NCBI GenBank assembly: GCA_902785355.1
Contig: CACZYF010000027.1
Span: 1-48,043, forward strand
Source: an uncultured Ruminococcus sp.
GTDB lineage: Bacteria; Bacillota; Clostridia; Oscillospirales; Acutalibacteraceae
DNA: 48,043 bases
Direction of reading: 5' to 3'
Shown piece by piece: positions 41,262-48,043 of this stretch. The notes under the pieces were generated by a model that ran no database searches, was not told where the DNA came from, and was given only the letters and a program-made list of their open reading frames with translations. A program made the translations under genes and the position numbers. Positions within the stretch are counted from its first letter, which is position 1, and each line of letters begins with the position of its first letter.

Positions 41262-43123
41262 TGAAGAATAGACTTTTCGCATTCCTGCTGTGTCTGCCGA
41301 TCCTCTTTTCGTGCGGGCAAAGTGCGTATGCCGAAAGTGCCTACTATACCGTCGCGCAGGTACAGGACCTCTGCGACGGTATTGTCGCATATAAGGAGCG
41401 ACAGACGGGAGCGGGCAGTATGCAGGAGCTGATCGACGGGGAGCTGACCGCGAACGCGGGCACCACCGCCGAGTTCTACGCGATCGCGATCTCTCAGGCG
41501 GGAAGCTACCGCTGGGGGAATTACGAGCGTGCGCTGAAAAGCTATCTGAACAGCCATGATATCCCCTCCGCCGCGAGCCGGCTGAAATATGCCCTCGCGC
41601 TCGGCGCGGTCGGAAGCGACGACGGCTATATCGCCGATACCGCTGACGAAGCGATCGGCGGGCTGGGCGTGATGAGTCTGGTGTTCGGACTCCATCTGCT
41701 GAACAACGGTTATTCGAGCTCGATGTACAGCCTCGACGGGCTGATCGACGAGCTTTTATCGTGGCAGAAGGACGACGGCGGCTGGGCGGTGATGGGCAGC
41801 TTCGGCGACGTAGACGTGACCGCGATGACGCTGCAGGCGCTCGCGCCGCATGTCTACAGCCGCGGCGACGTGCGTTCCGCTATCGATGCGGGACTTACGC
41901 TTCTGTCGAAACGCCAGCTGCCAAGCGGCGGCTTCAAGACGATGGGCGCCGAAAACAGCGAGAGCGCAGCGCAGGTATTGATCGCGCTGTCGGCGCTCGG
42001 TATCGACGCGCAGACCGATCCCCGCTTCATCAAGAACGGCAGTACCCCGCTGTCGGTGCTCCTCGATTACCGCTGCTCCGACGGCAGCTTCGCGCATACG
42101 AATACGTCGAACGAGAACGCGACGATGGAGGCGTACTGCGCGCTGATTGCCTACCTACGTATGAGCAGGGGACAGGGCTCGCTGTATCAGCTCGACCGCG
42201 TCGGGTATCTCGACCCCGAGCCGCAGAACTCTCCCTCGGGCGGCGGGAACAGCAACCCGGGATCGGCGCGTCAGCAGGGAAACGGCTCAAATGTCGGCTC
42301 AGATCAAAGCGGAGATAATCCGCACAGCGCGGGTGGTTCATCCTCCTTAGGCGGTACAGCCGAAAATCAAAATACAAGTAATAACAGCCGTCCTACGACG
42401 GCGACCGACGCGCACGGCGAGCCTGTGACGACCGTATCGGGACAGGACGGCACGTCGGCGCAAAGCCCGTCCTACGGCGGCTTCCAGCCCTCGGCGACGG
42501 GGGATCAGCGCACGATCGCGACCGCCGATGAAGGCGGCAGAAAGGGCGGCTACAAGCCCTATGCCATCCTCGGCGTGCTGATCGCGGCGGGCGGCGCGTG
42601 TCTTGTGCTCTATCTCTTGAAAAAGCGCGGGAAGAAGCACTATATCGCTGTTGCCGCGATCACCGCGGCGGGCGTGCTCTTCATCCTGCTGACCAACTTC
42701 GAGAGCCCCGATACCTACAGCCGTACTCCTCAACAGGACGGCGATCTGACCGTGACCTTGAGTATCCGATGCGATACGATCACCGACCGTGAGAAGGTAA
42801 ACCGCTATATCCCCGACGACGGAATCTTCCTCGATAACGCCGAGATCACCCTTTCCGACGGCGCGACAGCGTATGACGCCCTGCTCATTGCCGTGAAGGA
42901 GCACGCGATCCCGATGGATAACCGCGGGGCTCAGGACGCGGCGTATATCGCGGGGCTCGGCTATCTGTACGAGTTTGATTACGGCGAGCTGTCGGGCTGG
43001 ATGTACCGCGTCAACGGCACATTCCCCGACGTGGGATGCCAGAGCTATCATCTGTCCGACGGCGATAAGATCGAGTGGCTCTACACCACCGATATCGGCA
43101 AGGATCTGAAAGAAACTGACTGA
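41261..43123 (+). CDS. Membrane protein with alpha/alpha-toroid plus DUF4430 domains, intrinsic-factor-like
   Basis: The 620-residue protein starts with a signal peptide (about 1-24). Residues 30-310 form a helical toroid of the terpenoid-cyclase/prenyltransferase type, with repeats LLSWQKDDGGWAVMGSFGD, LSKRQLPSGGFKTMG and SAAQVLIALSALG. A low-complexity linker (311-430) leads to two membrane helices (434-452, 461-478) joined by KKRGKKH, then a C-terminal DUF4430 domain (495-614) ending SGWMYRVNGTFPDVG and SDGDKIEWLYT. Both domains therefore face outside. The same two folds in the same order make up animal intrinsic factor and transcobalamin. Under riboswitch control and 20 bases before ecfT, it is probably a membrane B12-binding protein that feeds the transporter. 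Confidence 0.85.
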   Translation: MKNRLFAFLLCLPILFSCGQSAYAESAYYTVAQVQDLCDGIVAYKERQTGAGSMQELIDGELTANAGTTAEFYAIAISQAGSYRWGNYERALKSYLNSHDIPSAASRLKYALALGAVGSDDGYIADTADEAIGGLGVMSLVFGLHLLNNGYSSSMYSLDGLIDELLSWQKDDGGWAVMGSFGDVDVTAMTLQALAPHVYSRGDVRSAIDAGLTLLSKRQLPSGGFKTMGAENSESAAQVLIALSALGIDAQTDPRFIKNGSTPLSVLLDYRCSDGSFAHTNTSNENATMEAYCALIAYLRMSRGQGSLYQLDRVGYLDPEPQNSPSGGGNSNPGSARQQGNGSNVGSDQSGDNPHSAGGSSSLGGTAENQNTSNNSRPTTATDAHGEPVTTVSGQDGTSAQSPSYGGFQPSATGDQRTIATADEGGRKGGYKPYAILGVLIAAGGACLVLYLLKKRGKKHYIAVAAITAAGVLFILLTNFESPDTYSRTPQQDGDLTVTLSIRCDTITDREKVNRYIPDDGIFLDNAEITLSDGATAYDALLIAVKEHAIPMDNRGAQDAAYIAGLGYLYEFDYGELSGWMYRVNGTFPDVGCQSYHLSDGDKIEWLYTTDIGKDLKETD

Positions 43124-43143
43124 TAAAAAGAAGGGGGGACAGG

Positions 43144-44013
43144 ATGAAAGGCTTTGAACGGCTCAACCCGCTGTCTGCGGCGTTGTATTATCTCTGTGTG
43201 CTAGGACTGAGCATGTTTTCTATGAATCCGCTGATGCTTGTGATCTCGCTTTTCTGCGCTGTCCTGACCTGTATCGCCGACGGCACGGTGAAGGCGCGCG
43301 GGCATCTGTTCGCGCTGATCCTGTTCATCGTCGCCGCTGTGCTGAACCCGCTGATCGTCCACAAGGGCGCGACCGTCCTGTTCTATCTCAACGACCGTCC
43401 CTTCACGATGGAGGCGGCGGTCTACGGCGTGACGGCGGCGGTGATGCTGACGGCGGCGCTGTACTGGCTGCGTTCGCTGTCGCGGGTATTTACCGCCGAT
43501 AAGGTGATGTACCTCTTCGGACGGATATCGCCGAAGCTCGCGCTGCTGATCTCGATGACCCTCAGGTATGTGGGACTGTTCAAGTACCGCTTTCGGCGTA
43601 TCCGCGACGCACAGCGGGCGCTGGGACTTTATGACGACGGCAACCTGATCGACGCGGTGCGCGGCAACGCGCGGGTGCTGTCGATCCTGATCACGTGGAC
43701 GCTCGAGAACGGTATTGTCACCGCCGAGAGCATGGAGGGTCGCGGCTACGGTTCCGGTCGGCGAACCTCCTACGCGCCCTACCGCCTGCACGGTACGGAC
43801 GCTGTGTTTATGCTGTTGACGGCTCTGCTGACGGCAATCGCCGTCGCAGGTACGGCTCATACGAGCGCAGTTTTTTATCCGGAACTGAACTTTGATTTAC
43901 TGAATCCGTGGGGGATCGCGGGTACGGCGGCGTTCAGCCTGCTGAGTCTGCTGCCCCTGATACTAAACGCAAAGGAGGCGATCAGATGGCGTATCTTGAG
44001 CTCGAAGGTCTGA
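43144..44013 (+). CDS. ecfT: ECF transporter transmembrane component EcfT
   Basis: The 289-residue protein has about five or six membrane helices and the EcfT coupling region: RDAQRALGLYDDG and the second Ala-Arg-Gly-type motif in SMEGRGYGSGRR. EcfT links the two ATPases to the substrate-binding S component. It is the fourth element of a riboswitch-led operon; GGGGGG precedes its start. The gene overlaps the ATPase gene by 28 bases. The presence of its own T and A components near an S component indicates a dedicated (group I) ECF system. Confidence 0.92.
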   Translation: MKGFERLNPLSAALYYLCVLGLSMFSMNPLMLVISLFCAVLTCIADGTVKARGHLFALILFIVAAVLNPLIVHKGATVLFYLNDRPFTMEAAVYGVTAAVMLTAALYWLRSLSRVFTADKVMYLFGRISPKLALLISMTLRYVGLFKYRFRRIRDAQRALGLYDDGNLIDAVRGNARVLSILITWTLENGIVTAESMEGRGYGSGRRTSYAPYRLHGTDAVFMLLTALLTAIAVAGTAHTSAVFYPELNFDLLNPWGIAGTAAFSLLSLLPLILNAKEAIRWRILSSKV

Positions 44014-45599
44014 GCTTTACCTATCCCGAAGCGGCACAACCCGCGCTGACGGATATATCCTTACAGATAGAGCGCGGCGAGCTGGTTGCCCTCTTAGGCG
44101 CGACAGGCTCGGGAAAAAGTACACTTCTGCGCCTGCTCAAGCCCGAGCTGCGCCAAAACGGAACAATACAGGGTGAAGTCATGCTCGACGGTCGTTCGGT
44201 CGATTCTCTTTCATCCCGTGAGAGCGCGGGGATCGGCTATGTCGCCCAGAATCCCGACGAACAGCTCGTGACGGATAAGGTGTGGCATGAGCTCGCCTTT
44301 ACCCTCGAGAACCTCGGCTCGCCGCGTGAGCAGATCGCCCGCAGGATCGCCGAGACCTCCGCTTTCTTTGATATCGATTCGCTGTATTCCCGCGATACCG
44401 CGACTCTTTCGGGCGGTCAGAAGCAGCTGATCAATCTCGCGGCAGTGATGACCGCAGACCCCGAGCTGCTGCTGCTCGATGAGCCGACCGCTCAGCTTGA
44501 CCCGATCGCCGCGACACGCTTCATCGAGACCGTCTGTCGCCTCAACCGTGAGCTGGGGCTTACGGTGATCGTCAGCGAGCACCGTACCGAGGAGCTGTTT
44601 TCCCTCTGCGACCGGGTAATCGTTCTCGAGCATGGAGCGGTGATCTACAACGTCAAGCCGCACGAGATCGCGGAGCGGATATCGTCCGACAGCCCTTATC
44701 TGAGCTTTCTCCCCGCGGCGACGCGGCTGTTCCGCTTGACCGGGAGCAGGGGAGAGGTGCCTCTGAGCATCCGCGAGGGTCAGCGGTATGTATCCGCGTT
44801 AAAGCCGATGAACAGAGCGGCTTGTGACGAGTCGAAGCCCGCGCAGGGTGAACCCGCTCTGGAGTTGAAGAACGTGTATTTTCGCTATGAGCGGAACGGG
44901 GCGGATATCCTCTTTGACCTCAGTCTGAGCGTGAACAGCGGCGAGATCTTCGCCCTGCTCGGCTCGAACGGCGCGGGTAAAAGCACCGCCGCCGCCGTTG
45001 CCGCGGGACTGCGCAAGCCGCTCAGCGGGAGTGTGAAGCTGTTCGGCAAGCGGCTGAAGGATTACCGCGACGGTTCCCTGTATCGGGGAAATCTCAGCCT
45101 GCTCCCGCAGGACGTCGAGAGCCTTTTCCTGTGTGAAACCGTGCATGAGGAGCTCAAGGGCTGTGAGGAAGTGTTGAAGAATTTTCCTTACGATCTGAGC
45201 CGTCTGTACGACCGTCATCCCTACGATCTCTCGGGCGGCGAACGTCAGCTGGTCGCGCTGTGCAAGGCACTCTCGACCCGTCCGCGCGTTTTGCTGATGG
45301 ACGAGCCGTCCAAGGGACTCGACGGCGGGATGAAGCGTATGCTGATCGAATTGATCAAGGCTTTTAAGGCGAAGGGCATGACCGTGGTGCTGATCAGCCA
45401 CGACGTCGAGTTCGCCGCGATGTGCGCCGACCGCTGCGCCCTGTTCGCGCAGGGCGGGATCGCCGCTGTCGATACCGCCGAACGCTTCTTCTCCGACAAC
45501 CGCTTCTATACCACCGCCGCTTCACGGATGACGCGGCTGATCGCCGACGGCGCCTATACCGTGGAGCGTGCAGCGCAGATGCTGGGAGGCAACGTATGA
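43986..45599 (+). CDS. ECF transporter ATPase, two fused EcfA domains
   Basis: The 537-residue protein carries two complete ABC ATPase units. The first has Walker A GATGSGKST, Q loop, signature LSGGQKQL and Walker B LLLLDEPTAQ. The second has GSNGAGKST, signature LSGGERQL and Walker B VLLMDEPSKG. The two correspond to EcfA1 and EcfA2, here in one chain. It powers uptake through EcfT. The start at 43986 is preceded by GGAGG; the longer frame from 43908 is part of the upstream gene region. It overlaps the S-component gene by four bases. Confidence 0.95.
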   Translation: MAYLELEGLSFTYPEAAQPALTDISLQIERGELVALLGATGSGKSTLLRLLKPELRQNGTIQGEVMLDGRSVDSLSSRESAGIGYVAQNPDEQLVTDKVWHELAFTLENLGSPREQIARRIAETSAFFDIDSLYSRDTATLSGGQKQLINLAAVMTADPELLLLDEPTAQLDPIAATRFIETVCRLNRELGLTVIVSEHRTEELFSLCDRVIVLEHGAVIYNVKPHEIAERISSDSPYLSFLPAATRLFRLTGSRGEVPLSIREGQRYVSALKPMNRAACDESKPAQGEPALELKNVYFRYERNGADILFDLSLSVNSGEIFALLGSNGAGKSTAAAVAAGLRKPLSGSVKLFGKRLKDYRDGSLYRGNLSLLPQDVESLFLCETVHEELKGCEEVLKNFPYDLSRLYDRHPYDLSGGERQLVALCKALSTRPRVLLMDEPSKGLDGGMKRMLIELIKAFKAKGMTVVLISHDVEFAAMCADRCALFAQGGIAAVDTAERFFSDNRFYTTAASRMTRLIADGAYTVERAAQMLGGNV

Positions 45600-46282
45600 T
45601 GGTGATACAAAGTCCCCGACTGCGGTCGTTCCTGAGATACGCGATCCCCTTCGCGCTGATCCCGGCGCTGGTCGCGGTGAGCGCCCTGCTGTTTGAGGGT
45701 CAGCGGTACCTGATCATTTCGCTCGGGATCGCGGTGCTCGCGCTCGTGCTGTTCACGGCGGGCGTGGAGCGGCGCAACATCGGCTCGCGGCGCATGGTGA
45801 TCACGGCGATCATGACCGCGCTGGCGGTGTTCGGGCGGTTTATCCCTCTCTTTAAGCCGATCACGGCGATCTGCGTACTGACGGCGATCTACCTCGGCGC
45901 CGAGGCGGGCTTCCTCTGCGGCTCACTGAGCGTGCTGATCTCGAATATCTATTTCGGACAGGGTCCGTGGACGCCGTTCCAGATGCTCGGCTTCGGGCTG
46001 ATCGGGCTGATCGCGGGTTACCTGAGCCGACCGCTTATGCGCTCCAAGCTTTTGCTGAGTTTATACGGCGCTCTTGCCGGAGCGGGTTATTCCTTCATCA
46101 TGGATATCTGGACGGTGTTGTGGTACGCGGGCAGGTTCGACCCTGCGCTGTACGGCACGTCGATCGTCTCGGCGCTGCCTTTTACCCTGCTTTATACGGT
46201 CTCGAACGTGATTTTTCTGCTCCTGCTCAGAAGACCCGTCGGCAATAAGCTCAGGCGTATTAAGCTCAAGTACGGCGTATGA
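45596..46282 (+). CDS. ECF transporter substrate-binding (S) component, predicted for cobalamin
   Basis: The 228-residue protein has about six or seven membrane helices, with the ECF S-component pattern in SRRMVITAIMTALAVFGRF, TAIYLGAEAGFLCGSLS and ISNIYFGQGPWTPFQMLGFG. The start ATG overlaps the ATPase stop (GTATGATGG) and GGGAGG is six bases upstream. The family resembles S components predicted to carry cobalamin or its precursors (CbrT/CblT type). The riboswitch and the intrinsic-factor-like proteins in the same operon strongly support a corrinoid substrate. Confidence 0.88.
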   Translation: MMVIQSPRLRSFLRYAIPFALIPALVAVSALLFEGQRYLIISLGIAVLALVLFTAGVERRNIGSRRMVITAIMTALAVFGRFIPLFKPITAICVLTAIYLGAEAGFLCGSLSVLISNIYFGQGPWTPFQMLGFGLIGLIAGYLSRPLMRSKLLLSLYGALAGAGYSFIMDIWTVLWYAGRFDPALYGTSIVSALPFTLLYTVSNVIFLLLLRRPVGNKLRRIKLKYGV

Positions 46283-46335
46283 TTGTTGTGAAATGTCGCC
46301 TGACAAGCGACCATTTACCTCTGTGAAAGATCTAT

Positions 46336-46372
46336 AATGCGGTTGTAAGGTAAGGAACCTAACAACCGCATT
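46336..46372. promoter_or_regulatory. Long hairpin before the VWA gene
   Basis: AATGCGGTTGT (46336-46346) pairs perfectly with ACAACCGCATT (46362-46372), with inner AGGT/ACCT pairing. A TATAAT overlaps its left foot (46333-46338). No T run follows, so it may be a leader structure or end of the cobalamin operon. Confidence 0.5.
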
Positions 46373-46393
46373 GTTAAAATCAGGAGGTACGTT

Positions 46394-47092
46394 ATGTTAA
46401 TCAAGAAGCTTAACCCGAAATTCATCAAAACCAAAAAGACAGAAAAAACCGAAGAGAAGAACAACGCCACTGAGCTCGTATTCATCCTTGACCGCTCCGG
46501 CTCGATGGGCGGACTCGAGAAGGACACCATCGGCGGCTTCAACTCGATGCTCGAGAAGCAGAAGAAGGAGAGCGGCAAGTGCTTTGTCACCACCGTCCTC
46601 TTTGATCACGAGATCGTTACGCTTCATGATCGTCTGAGGATCGCCGATATCAAACCGTTGACCGACAGTGACTATACCGTGCGCGGGTGTACCGCCCTGA
46701 TCGACGCCATCGGCACGACCGTCAGCCACATTGAGAGCGTTCACCGTTACGCCCGCCCCGAGGACGTCCCCGCACGCACGCTGTTCGTCATCACGACGGA
46801 CGGTATGGAGAATGCCAGCCGTGAATATACCGTCGATAAGGTGCGAAAGATGATCGAGGAAAAGAAGAAGGACGGATGGGAATTTCTCTTTATCGGCGCG
46901 AATATCGACGCCGTCGGAACCGCGAGGGGCTTCGGCATCAGCGCTGACCGCGCCGTGAATTATCACGCAGACAGCAGGGGGACGGGCGTTGTGTTCAACT
47001 GCGTGAGCAAGGCGGTCTCAGCCGCACGAGCCTGCGCCCCGATGCAGGCGGACTGGTCACGCGAGATCGAGGAGGACTACGAGAGCAGATAA
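46394..47092 (+). CDS. VWA-domain protein
   Basis: The 232-residue protein is essentially one von Willebrand factor A domain after a basic start. The metal-binding MIDAS is complete: DRSGSMGG (about 33-40), a threonine in RGCTALIDAIG and the aspartate in VITTDGMEN. It has no signal peptide, so it is cytosolic. Bacterial VWA proteins often act in metal insertion, stress responses or tellurite-type clusters, usually with an AAA ATPase; none is visible here. CAGGAGG precedes the ATG. The link to the cobalamin genes upstream is only positional, with a 112-base gap holding a hairpin. Confidence 0.9.
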   Translation: MLIKKLNPKFIKTKKTEKTEEKNNATELVFILDRSGSMGGLEKDTIGGFNSMLEKQKKESGKCFVTTVLFDHEIVTLHDRLRIADIKPLTDSDYTVRGCTALIDAIGTTVSHIESVHRYARPEDVPARTLFVITTDGMENASREYTVDKVRKMIEEKKKDGWEFLFIGANIDAVGTARGFGISADRAVNYHADSRGTGVVFNCVSKAVSAARACAPMQADWSREIEEDYESR

Positions 47093-47098
47093 ACCCTC

Positions 47099-47205
47099 AT
47101 ACTAATCCTTAATAAAAACCTTTATCATCTATTGCACTATATTTCGTATAGCTTTGTTGGGCTCCTTGACAGGCGCCAGCCTGTCTGCGTCTCCCGTCGC
47201 GCTAT
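47099..47205. mobile_element. MITE-like repeat, copy B (partial)
   Basis: The sequence matches the reverse complement of copy A (26121-26256): the ATACTAATCCTTAATAAAAACC end, the stretch through CATCTATTGC, and the CCTTGACAGGCGCCAGCCTGTC hairpin onward to GCGCTAT. It has an extra or changed block in the middle, and the second terminal repeat is missing or decayed. Confidence 0.75.
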
Positions 47206-47244
47206 AGTATAAATATGAATAATCCGTTAATTTTTACAAAAAAC

Positions 47245-47276
47245 CACCCGATAACGTCTGTTGTCGGGTGATTTTT
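47245..47276 (+). terminator. Intrinsic terminator
   Basis: CACCCGA/TCGGGTG stem (47245-47251, 47264-47270) followed by five T; the opposite strand also ends in a T run, so it may work both ways. Confidence 0.8.
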
Positions 47277-47359
47277 CATAAAATTGGCTTGCATGAACGC
47301 ATAAAATCTGCTAAACTATATGGGTAAAATACCGCTTACAGAGGAAGGAGAGAGAAAGG

Positions 47360-47911
47360 GTGAAACGGTTATTGTGCGTTATGATCGTCCTGACAGCGCT
47401 TCTGCTGTCAGCCTGCCGACCCTCGCACGCTCTCTTCACCACCCGCGCCGCTTCTTCCGATCAATATACCGCCGCAGAAAAACAGATCGACCGCAAAACG
47501 CGCCTTTACGATGACGCAAGACTCCTGACGGATAATCAGCGCACAACGGTCTCGACTATGCTCGACTATATGTCGAACAAGCGCGGGATCGATATCACCG
47601 CTGCGATCATTGATACGACCGGCGGCGCGGATTTGTTGAACTACGCGCGCTTTCTCTATGATCGCCGCGGCTACGGCTACGGCGGTACTGAGGACGGGCT
47701 TCTCCTTCTGCTCGCGCATAAGGATCGGCAGGTCGCGGTCACCACGGCGGGACGATGCGTGAATATCTACAGCGACGCTGTCGTGACCTCGATGCTCAGG
47801 GAGATCACGCCGCTGCTTACGGATGAGGATTTTGCCGGAGCGGTCTGTACCTACGCCAAGCTGACGGATGAACTTTATAACAACAAAGCCTCTGCCAATA
47901 TGATTAATTGA
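47360..47911 (+). CDS. TPM-domain lipoprotein
   Basis: The 183-residue product has a lipoprotein signal (lipobox LSAC at about residues 16-19) and a TPM domain (about 47-170): RLYDDARLLTDNQR, GIDITAAIIDTTGG and GTEDGLLLLLAHKDRQVAVTTAGR. TPM domains are compact, often membrane-linked folds found in photosystem repair and in bacterial proteins of unclear function; phosphatase activity has been reported for some. It would be anchored outside the cytoplasmic membrane. The start is the GTG at 47360, with GGAGAGAGAAAGG before it. It is a single gene between two terminators. Confidence 0.88.
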   Translation: MKRLLCVMIVLTALLLSACRPSHALFTTRAASSDQYTAAEKQIDRKTRLYDDARLLTDNQRTTVSTMLDYMSNKRGIDITAAIIDTTGGADLLNYARFLYDRRGYGYGGTEDGLLLLLAHKDRQVAVTTAGRCVNIYSDAVVTSMLREITPLLTDEDFAGAVCTYAKLTDELYNNKASANMIN

Positions 47912-47981
47912 CTATCGTCGGATATACGAAGCCCCCGGGAGCTCCCCAATATCATTAAGATAAGAAAACAAGAAAAGAAAG

Positions 47982-48019
47982 AATTGCAGTCGAGATAAAA
48001 GTCTCGGCTGCAATTTTGT
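47982..48019 (+). terminator. Intrinsic terminator after the TPM gene
   Basis: Fourteen-base stem (47982-47995 with 48002-48015, one G-U type mismatch) with a six-base loop and a TTTT tail. Confidence 0.8.
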
Positions 48020-48043
48020 AAAGAGAGCATGGCGAAAAGACCA

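Overview
The window looks like chromosome from a gut-type Clostridia bacterium, most likely Ruminococcus or a close Oscillospiraceae relative. The evidence is a dockerin type I protein, low-GC Gram-positive promoters (several near-perfect TTGACA-17-TATAAT), strong GGAGG ribosome binding sites, GTG and TTG starts, a cell-wall sorting signal, energy-coupling-factor transport and GC-rich codon use. No rRNA, tRNA, phage, integrase or CRISPR-Cas operon was seen. The genus is inferred from gene content only.

Left part, almost all on the minus strand. Positions 1-3150 are AT-rich and look acquired: a long stem-loop, an unknown gene, a frameshifted gene and a MNT/HEPN toxin-antitoxin pair. Positions 3161-5941 hold a possible peptide-maturation cluster: lipoprotein, dockerin protein, a 58-residue peptide, a six-helix membrane protein, an orphan PqqD-like chaperone and a sugar-type acetyltransferase. 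Positions 6101-16388 are a tight five-gene operon from one strong promoter: STAS protein, dimodular NRPS (A-T-C-A-T-R), MATE exporter fused to an RsbW-like ATPase domain, membrane PP2C phosphatase with its own RsbW-like domain, and a second STAS protein. It reads as a natural-product pathway enclosed in a sigma-factor-style partner-switching circuit. Positions 16563-21949 are a second operon: two TIR-transmembrane-leucine-rich-repeat proteins, an unknown 155-residue protein and a membrane protein with two TrkA-N-like Rossmann domains and a C-terminal RyR domain. This resembles a nucleotide-signalling or immunity system.

Middle part. Positions 22438-26042 encode an acyltransferase, a GT8 glycosyltransferase and a GT8-PlsC fusion, probably for a glycolipid. 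A P-type ATPase, a flavodoxin-like protein, a membrane protein, a low-molecular-weight tyrosine phosphatase and a 2-hydroxyacid dehydrogenase follow. Positions 32474-37549 are a glycerol operon (glpK, a GlpA-like dehydrogenase with BFD-type Fe-S domain, a GlpB-like flavoprotein, a DUF1667 protein) split by a cassette that carries a four-helix-bundle (S23/IVP family) gene between tandem heptamer repeats. Two related gene-less cassettes lie at 31167-31326 and 38788-38978. A PfoR-like EIIC membrane protein and PnuC come next.

Right part. A cobalamin riboswitch (39905-40198) heads an operon of a cell-wall-anchored DUF4430 protein, a membrane protein combining an alpha/alpha-toroid domain with a DUF4430 domain (the two folds that make up animal intrinsic factor and transcobalamin), and EcfT, a double EcfA and an EcfS component. 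The inferred system is surface capture and import of vitamin B12. A VWA protein and a TPM-domain lipoprotein close the window. A small MITE-like repeat occurs in opposite orientations at 26121-26256 and 47099-47205.
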